In this document: in pieces, positions 14,948 to 19,593 of the stretch
Layout of the letters: each line of letters opens with the position of its first letter
Numbering within the stretch: the first letter of the stretch is position 1
Assembly: GCA_934351925.1 (NCBI GenBank)
Contig: CAKRJT010000041.1
Coordinates: forward strand, 1 to 19,593
From: an uncultured Lachnospiraceae bacterium
GTDB taxonomy: Bacteria; Bacillota; Clostridia; Lachnospirales; Lachnospiraceae
Reading direction: 5' to 3'
Length of the DNA: 19,593 bases
Position numbers and translations under genes: made by a program
The notes under the pieces: generated by a model
What the model saw: only the letters and a program-made list of their open reading frames with translations
Told to the model about the DNA's origin: nothing
Database searches by the model: none

Positions 14948-16525
14948 ATGAAAAAGAAGATTAATTTCTGCCTGATTGTCGAAATTGTGCTGAGCGTGGC
15001 ATTTTTGGCATGGATTGTATGGAAAATGTATCCGGTTATGTGTATCGCGCAGTACACCCATTCGACCACGGACGATTATTGGATGAGCTTTTCAGTTCAC
15101 AGGGTATGGGAGTCGACGCATTCCGTATTGGGCGCCATAAAGGAGGCACTTCACACGGCGTTGCTTGCGTGGAAGTATCACAGCGGGTGTTTTATAAGCA
15201 TGTTTGTTACAGCTCTGTCACCCGTGGCGTTCAATGAAAAATATTACATGTATGCCGCATACGCGACACTTATCATATTGTTTATATCAGTTATGATAAC
15301 TTCACATGTCGTTATGAGAACGGTCTTAAAGCAGTCGGTTACGGCTGCGCTTGCTGTCGCATGTGTGACAATATTTCTTCTGGTGAATTATCTTCCGTCG
15401 CCCGGAGAGGGCTTTTTCTGGTGGCCTGGCGCGTCAAACTACACCATATTTTTTGCCTTATCGCTTCTGACACAGGCGTTCACACTGCTGTACATGAACG
15501 CCGGAAGTAAGGCATGGAGAATAACATGCCTTGTCATTGCGTCCATATCGGCATTTATATCAGGGCAGGGCAATCTTCTCACAGCGCTGTCGGCAGCCTG
15601 CATACTGTTCCTAGAGATGCTCTATATGGCAAAAAAGAACGATATGAGAAAAAACGGTGTGATAATCGTATTCATACTGAGCCTAATAAGCCTAATGCTC
15701 AGCGTTCTGGCTCCGGGCAATTACATAAGGGGCGCCCAGACAGTGGGAAAGCTTGGATTTTTCGCGACGGTGTGGACGTCGATAAAAAACGGAAGCGTAT
15801 TCTTTGTTTCCTATCACAGAAACGGAACCCTGCCGTACTATATTTTCATCGCGGTCATGCTGCTTGCTTCGTTTCTGAAATCCGACTGTAAATTTGAATT
15901 TAAAAAGCCGCTGCTCTTTGTGGCAGCCGCTTATCTTATATACTGTGCCTCACTTGCACCGGTGGAGTTCACGGGTATACCGTACTATGCAAGAGTACTC
16001 GACCTGATATATTTTAATTCGGTGCTCGCAACCATGGCTTGTATTGTGTACATCATGGGCTATGTGAGCGTGGTCATAAAAAGGAGACTGAGTTCTTCCA
16101 CGCAGACAGGACAGCCTTGCGCGAAATGGAAGCTGACTATGTTCGCGGTTTATGCGGCAGCAGGCGCGGCTGTCATGGTATTTTCCATGTTTAACTACCT
16201 CAAAACGACCTCCTATGCGGCGGACGTCCACCTGAAAAATGGCGATGCACAGAGGTTTGACAAGAGAATTGATGACAGGTTTGTGGGCTACTATGACACA
16301 AACACAAGGAACATGGAACTGATCTACGAGGATAGCGTTCCGAGCGTGTTCTTTTTCAACGATACGGATACCATGAACGAAAAGGCATTCTACATATTTG
16401 ACGGGACACAGCTTGCGGCGGACTATTTTTACCTTCAGGACGAAAATGCCATGTTCGATGAGCTTCGCTATGACAGACTGCTGGAGAAATATTTTGACAA
16501 GGATACAATAAATTTCAAGCAATAA
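14948..16525 (+). CDS. Multi-pass membrane protein, DUF6056/GT-C-like
   Basis: This 525-aa polytopic protein has an N-terminal membrane segment (about 6-28) followed by an outside loop with TTDDYW (40-45). Acidic DD motifs in this position are typical of GT-C glycosyltransferases. YHSGCFISMF and later FFWWPGASNYTIF resemble conserved spots I associate with DUF6056 membrane proteins. About ten hydrophobic segments follow. A soluble C-terminal stretch of about 90 residues (ending KYFDKDTINFKQ) is probably outside the membrane. AAAGGG eight bases upstream supports the start. A role in cell-surface glycan assembly is a guess from the fold. It sits between the two fumarase subunit genes, an odd location, and may be an insertion. 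Confidence 0.75.
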   Translation: MKKKINFCLIVEIVLSVAFLAWIVWKMYPVMCIAQYTHSTTDDYWMSFSVHRVWESTHSVLGAIKEALHTALLAWKYHSGCFISMFVTALSPVAFNEKYYMYAAYATLIILFISVMITSHVVMRTVLKQSVTAALAVACVTIFLLVNYLPSPGEGFFWWPGASNYTIFFALSLLTQAFTLLYMNAGSKAWRITCLVIASISAFISGQGNLLTALSAACILFLEMLYMAKKNDMRKNGVIIVFILSLISLMLSVLAPGNYIRGAQTVGKLGFFATVWTSIKNGSVFFVSYHRNGTLPYYIFIAVMLLASFLKSDCKFEFKKPLLFVAAAYLIYCASLAPVEFTGIPYYARVLDLIYFNSVLATMACIVYIMGYVSVVIKRRLSSSTQTGQPCAKWKLTMFAVYAAAGAAVMVFSMFNYLKTTSYAADVHLKNGDAQRFDKRIDDRFVGYYDTNTRNMELIYEDSVPSVFFFNDTDTMNEKAFYIFDGTQLAADYFYLQDENAMFDELRYDRLLEKYFDKDTINFKQ

Positions 16526-16586
16526 AAGATTATGGATTTTGCAGCAGACAATTACGGAAAATGATAAGAAGAATAAGGAGACGAAA

Positions 16587-17126
16587 ATGGACAAGCATAT
16601 CAATGTACCATTTGACAGCAGCATATCAACCACACTCAAGGCGGGAGACTATGTGTATATTACGGGAACAATCTATACCGCGAGGGACGCGGCACATAAG
16701 AGAATGTATGAGGCTCTTCAAAAAGGCGAAGAGCTTCCTTTTGATGTAAAGAACAACACAATCTATTACATGGGACCGTCACCGGCGAGAGAGGGCAGAC
16801 CTATCGGCTCTGCGGGTCCGACCACGGCAAGCCGAATGGACAAGTACGCACCGTCACTGCTTGACCTCGGGCTTATAGGCATGATTGGCAAAGGAAAGAG
16901 AAATCAGGCTGTGCACGAAGCGATAGTCAGGGACAAGGCGGTGTATTTTGCAGCAGTAGGTGGTGCAGGCGCACTTTTATCCAAGTGTATAACCTCATCG
17001 GAGGTTATCGCGTATGACGATCTCGGTACCGAGGCGATAAGAAAATTGACAGTGAAGGATTTTCCGGTGATTGTTGTGATTGACTCGGAAGGTAGAGATT
17101 TGTATGAAGAGATTACTCAAGGATAA
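16587..17126 (+). CDS. fumB: Fumarate hydratase (class I, two-subunit), beta subunit
   Basis: This is the partner of the alpha subunit, about 1.9 kb upstream. The 179-aa protein has the family pattern: AGDYVYITGTIYTARDAAHKR, a GPSPAREGRPIGSAGPTTASRM stretch (about 62-83), MIGKGKRNQAV, YFAAVGGAGALLSKCI and AYDDLGTEAIRKL. AAGGAG six bases before the ATG at 16587 fixes the start; the longer frame from 16539 is unsupported. It is separated from the upstream membrane gene by 61 bp with no terminator, so the two may be co-transcribed. Confidence 0.92.
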   Translation: MDKHINVPFDSSISTTLKAGDYVYITGTIYTARDAAHKRMYEALQKGEELPFDVKNNTIYYMGPSPAREGRPIGSAGPTTASRMDKYAPSLLDLGLIGMIGKGKRNQAVHEAIVRDKAVYFAAVGGAGALLSKCITSSEVIAYDDLGTEAIRKLTVKDFPVIVVIDSEGRDLYEEITQG

Positions 17127-19383
17127 GAATTTTACGGCTCTGTCGGCAGTGTTTTTGTTGGAAATGCTAGTGACGGCAGTGCTTTTTGTCATGTTTTTTA
17201 TTCCATCAAAAAGCTATTCAATACAGCCTGAGGAGAGCATAAGACTTCCGCTTGGACATTACTATCTCACCTGTGAATACGAGATTGACCGTGGGATAGA
17301 AACCGTGAATTACCTGTATATACAGAACTTGGACGGCTCCGTGAAGGGAATAGCACAGGTGGATAACTACCTGGGCGAGAACGACGACAGCCTCACGACC
17401 GAGTTCTGGATAAACGGGCATAGCAGGGATATCACGATAAGTGTCAGGCAGATAGGAGAGGACGTGGAGTCGCAGTCTGCTCACATAGCGGCGTGCAAAA
17501 TCACATCGACAAAGTACATCTGTGCCATTATGTTCACAGTGATGCTGATGTTTCTTGCACTTACCTTCGTATATTCGCAGATAAAGAATAAAAAAATTGT
17601 GATATCGCGAGACGATGTGAAAAAGCTATGTATATTTGCCATGGTGCTTTTGATATCCTGCATACCGCTGTTTAGCAAAAAGCTGCTGGTCGGATGGGAT
17701 TTGGAAATTCATCTCGTCAGGATAGAGGGCATTATGCAGGGTTATAAGGCGGGGCAGCTTCCAGTCAGGGTCGAGCCTGCGTTCAACGGCGGATATGGGT
17801 ATGCATTCTCGACGTACTACGGCGGTCTGTTTTACAATATCGCGGCGATAGCAAGACTTATCGGATTCAGTATACAGGGCGCATATAAGATATATGTCGT
17901 GGTTATCAATTTTGCGACAATACTGATTTCATATTACTGCTTCAAGCTGATGTTTGAGAACGACAGGACGGCAATGTACGGAAGCATACTGTACAGCCTT
18001 TCAATGTACAGACTCTTTGACTTATATCAGCGCGGTGCTGTCGGCGAGTATACAGCCATCACTTTTCTGCCGCTTGTGGCAGCAGGTCTGTGGAAAATAT
18101 ATGCGGTGTCCCCCGAGGAAGAGGGCTATGGCAGGCTGTGGATTTTACCCGTATTGGGATATACCGGAATAATACAGTCGCATATTCTGAGTACCGAGAT
18201 AAGCGGTCTTTTCACGGTCATAATCTGCCTCGTGCTCTTTAAAAAGACCTTCAGAAAAAAGACATTTATCGTGCTGCTTAAGATTGTGCTGTTCACAATA
18301 GTTCTCAACCTGTGGTTCCTGTATCCGTTCCTTGAAAACTATATGTTCGAGGACACCATCATAAGTGAGAACCTGCTTCAGGGGCAGGAGCTGTCCAACA
18401 ATGTGTCGGTTCGTGCAATGTTTAAGTATAATCTTGGAAAGTCTGAGAGCTGGTATAATGTTCTGGAGACGGGCTCAGGTCCGGCACTTTTAATCATTGC
18501 CGTGCTGATTGTGTATGGTATGGTGACTAAGGCACTTGAAAAGCAGGATAAGAAAAGACTGTTTTTTGTGGCAGTTTTTGCAGCGATAGCGACGATAATC
18601 TGTACAAATCGTTTTCCGTGGGGTGCTATAATTGAAAAACTTAACCCGGAATATATTGATAGTCATGCGTTGAGCAAAATTGCTGAGGTGGTGCGTAACT
18701 GTATTCTTAACATACAGTATGCTTTCAGATTTATGATTATAAGCTGTCTGCTGGTTACGGTGACGGCATGTATTCTGTATAACAGGAAGGACAGAGTTAT
18801 AAAGTACGCCGGATATGCCATTGTTTTTATAATGTTATTTCAGACAATTTACAGTGGTGTGTCATTTATCATATATGGAAGATATGAAAAGTACCTAAGC
18901 ATCAATGACAATGATGTCGGATTTTCAAGCTCCACAGGCAATATGGAGTATATACCTCTCACAGCAGACGGAAGGATGCCTTATCTTGACCAGTTTTACG
19001 ACGTGCACTACTGCTTTACCACGAACTCAGAGGTGACGGAGTATCATAAGCAGTATACTAACATATATGCACATGTGGTAGCGGACAAGGAAAATGTAGG
19101 TATCGTGGAATTTCCGCTTCTTTACTACAGGGGCTATAAAATTGTCGATGTCGACACCGGAAACGAATTTCAGCCGTTCAAAATCGGCGAGTGTGCAAGA
19201 CTCGGAATAATAACCGAGCCGGGCTATGAGGGAGACATCAAGGTATACTATGCCGGGGAAAACATGTGGCATGTGATGGACGTGATATCACTGCTTGCTT
19301 TCATCGCGCTTATCGCATATATTGTGGTGCCGAGAACAGCAATTTATGCCAGGAACAGAGATTCAAAAATGCTGCCAAAATAA
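17104..19383 (+). CDS. Large membrane protein, PTPS-related/YfhO-like
   Basis: This 759-aa polytopic protein resembles the '6-pyruvoyl-tetrahydropterin synthase-related' membrane family, a GT-C-like group despite its name. The supporting motif is GWDLEIHLVRIEGIMQGYK (about 197-215), then GQLPVRVEPAFNGGYGYAF and STYYGGLFYNIAA. An N-terminal membrane segment (about 15-34) and a roughly 100-residue soluble domain precede a second helix. Many helices follow, then a C-terminal beta-rich domain (EFPLLYYRGYKIVDVDTG) and a last helix. YfhO proteins modify lipoteichoic acid, but that activity here is only inferred. The ATG at 17104 overlaps the fumarase beta gene by 23 bp, so translation is probably coupled; a TTG at 17080 is possible. 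Confidence 0.8.
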   Translation: MKRLLKDKNFTALSAVFLLEMLVTAVLFVMFFIPSKSYSIQPEESIRLPLGHYYLTCEYEIDRGIETVNYLYIQNLDGSVKGIAQVDNYLGENDDSLTTEFWINGHSRDITISVRQIGEDVESQSAHIAACKITSTKYICAIMFTVMLMFLALTFVYSQIKNKKIVISRDDVKKLCIFAMVLLISCIPLFSKKLLVGWDLEIHLVRIEGIMQGYKAGQLPVRVEPAFNGGYGYAFSTYYGGLFYNIAAIARLIGFSIQGAYKIYVVVINFATILISYYCFKLMFENDRTAMYGSILYSLSMYRLFDLYQRGAVGEYTAITFLPLVAAGLWKIYAVSPEEEGYGRLWILPVLGYTGIIQSHILSTEISGLFTVIICLVLFKKTFRKKTFIVLLKIVLFTIVLNLWFLYPFLENYMFEDTIISENLLQGQELSNNVSVRAMFKYNLGKSESWYNVLETGSGPALLIIAVLIVYGMVTKALEKQDKKRLFFVAVFAAIATIICTNRFPWGAIIEKLNPEYIDSHALSKIAEVVRNCILNIQYAFRFMIISCLLVTVTACILYNRKDRVIKYAGYAIVFIMLFQTIYSGVSFIIYGRYEKYLSINDNDVGFSSSTGNMEYIPLTADGRMPYLDQFYDVHYCFTTNSEVTEYHKQYTNIYAHVVADKENVGIVEFPLLYYRGYKIVDVDTGNEFQPFKIGECARLGIITEPGYEGDIKVYYAGENMWHVMDVISLLAFIALIAYIVVPRTAIYARNRDSKMLPK

Positions 19384-19397
19384 AAAATAAAAATTGA

Positions 19398-19426
19398 TTG
19401 ACAACTATGTTATGGTGTGATATAAT
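19398..19426 (+). promoter_or_regulatory. Perfect-consensus sigma-A promoter for the tRNA
   Basis: TTGACA (19398-19403), a 17-bp spacer and TATAAT (19421-19426) match the consensus exactly. This is typical of stable RNA genes. Transcription would start near 19433, giving a leader of about 68 nt before the tRNA. Confidence 0.9.
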
Positions 19427-19474
19427 ATCTATCGTGTCAGGTGATAATGTACATCACATTGAACCCTTGGCAGC

Positions 19475-19495
19475 CACAATTTAATACGAATTGTG
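19475..19495 (+). other. Inverted repeat in the tRNA leader
   Basis: A 7-bp stem CACAATT/AATTGTG (19475-19481 with 19489-19495) ends five bases before the tRNA. A smaller repeat GTGAT/ATCAC lies just upstream (about 19441-19457). They may help fold the precursor for RNase P cleavage; this is speculative. Confidence 0.4.
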
Positions 19496-19500
19496 AATTC

Positions 19501-19588
19501 GGAGAAATACTCAAGAGGCCGAAGAGGCGCCCCTGCTAAGGGTGTAGGTCGGGCAACCGGCGCGAGGGTTCAAATCCCTCTTTCTCCG
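19501..19588 (+). tRNA. tRNA-Ser(GCU)
   Basis: An 88-nt class II tRNA. Acceptor GGAGAAA (19501-19507) pairs with TTTCTCC (19581-19587), and the discriminator base is G. The anticodon loop CTGCTAA gives anticodon GCT (19535-19537), reading AGC/AGU serine codons. The long variable arm pairs GTCGG with CCGGC. The T arm is GAGGG-TTCAAAT-CCCTC. The CCA end is not encoded (GTTACA follows). It may be the first of a tRNA cluster cut by the window edge. Confidence 0.97.
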
Positions 19589-19593
19589 TTACA

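Noticed and set aside
15950..16639. 229-aa minus-strand open frame opposite the membrane protein
   Set aside because: The plus-strand frame has clear membrane topology and a good ribosome binding site; the antisense frame has neither.
17340..17365. DnaA box GGTGGATAA in the last membrane gene
   Set aside because: A single near-match without neighbours, expected by chance in a sequence this long.

Overview
This window is the replication-origin region of a low-to-moderate GC Firmicute. The organism is most likely a member of the Clostridia, and Lachnospiraceae is my best guess. That rests on the gene order (mnmE-jag-yidC-yidD-rnpA-rpmH / oriC / dnaA-dnaN-S4-recF-gyrB-gyrA), the two-subunit iron-sulfur fumarase, the strong GGAGG ribosome binding sites and the sigma-A-like promoters. 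I could not test the family assignment by homology search.

Left arm (1-4062, all minus strand, reading away from the origin). The order is mnmE (N-terminal part only), jag/khpB, yidC, yidD, rnpA and rpmH. This is the conserved cluster for L34, RNase P protein, membrane insertion and tRNA modification. A consensus promoter drives it, an intrinsic terminator overlaps the rpmH stop codon, and a second terminator lies between jag and mnmE. Two things are unusual. A 24-bp tandem array of small palindromes fills the yidD-yidC gap. A dense run of DnaA boxes is written into the coding sequence of mnmE as a heptad amino-acid repeat.

Origin (about 4200-6400). DnaA boxes flank dnaA on both sides, upstream at 4294-4418 and downstream at 6113-6176, giving a bipartite origin like that of Bacillus. 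dnaA has a textbook promoter, and its start is better placed at 4652 than at the first ATG.

Right arm (4652-13637, plus strand). dnaA, dnaN, an S4-domain protein (YaaA type), recF, gyrB and gyrA are all full length. All genes on both sides of the origin point away from it, co-directional with replication. The gyrB-gyrA gap holds a heavily folded leader with competing hairpins.

Accessory end (13638-19593). The alpha and beta subunits of a class I fumarase are separated by a 131-bp near-perfect palindrome, a related hairpin-rich stretch and a 525-aa multi-pass membrane protein. A second large membrane protein (PTPS-related/YfhO-like) overlaps the 3' end of the beta subunit. The window closes with a perfect-consensus promoter and a tRNA-Ser(GCU). 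I see no CRISPR array, prophage or transposase gene. The candidates for something not previously described are the repeat and palindrome elements and the in-gene DnaA-box cluster, not a new protein system.
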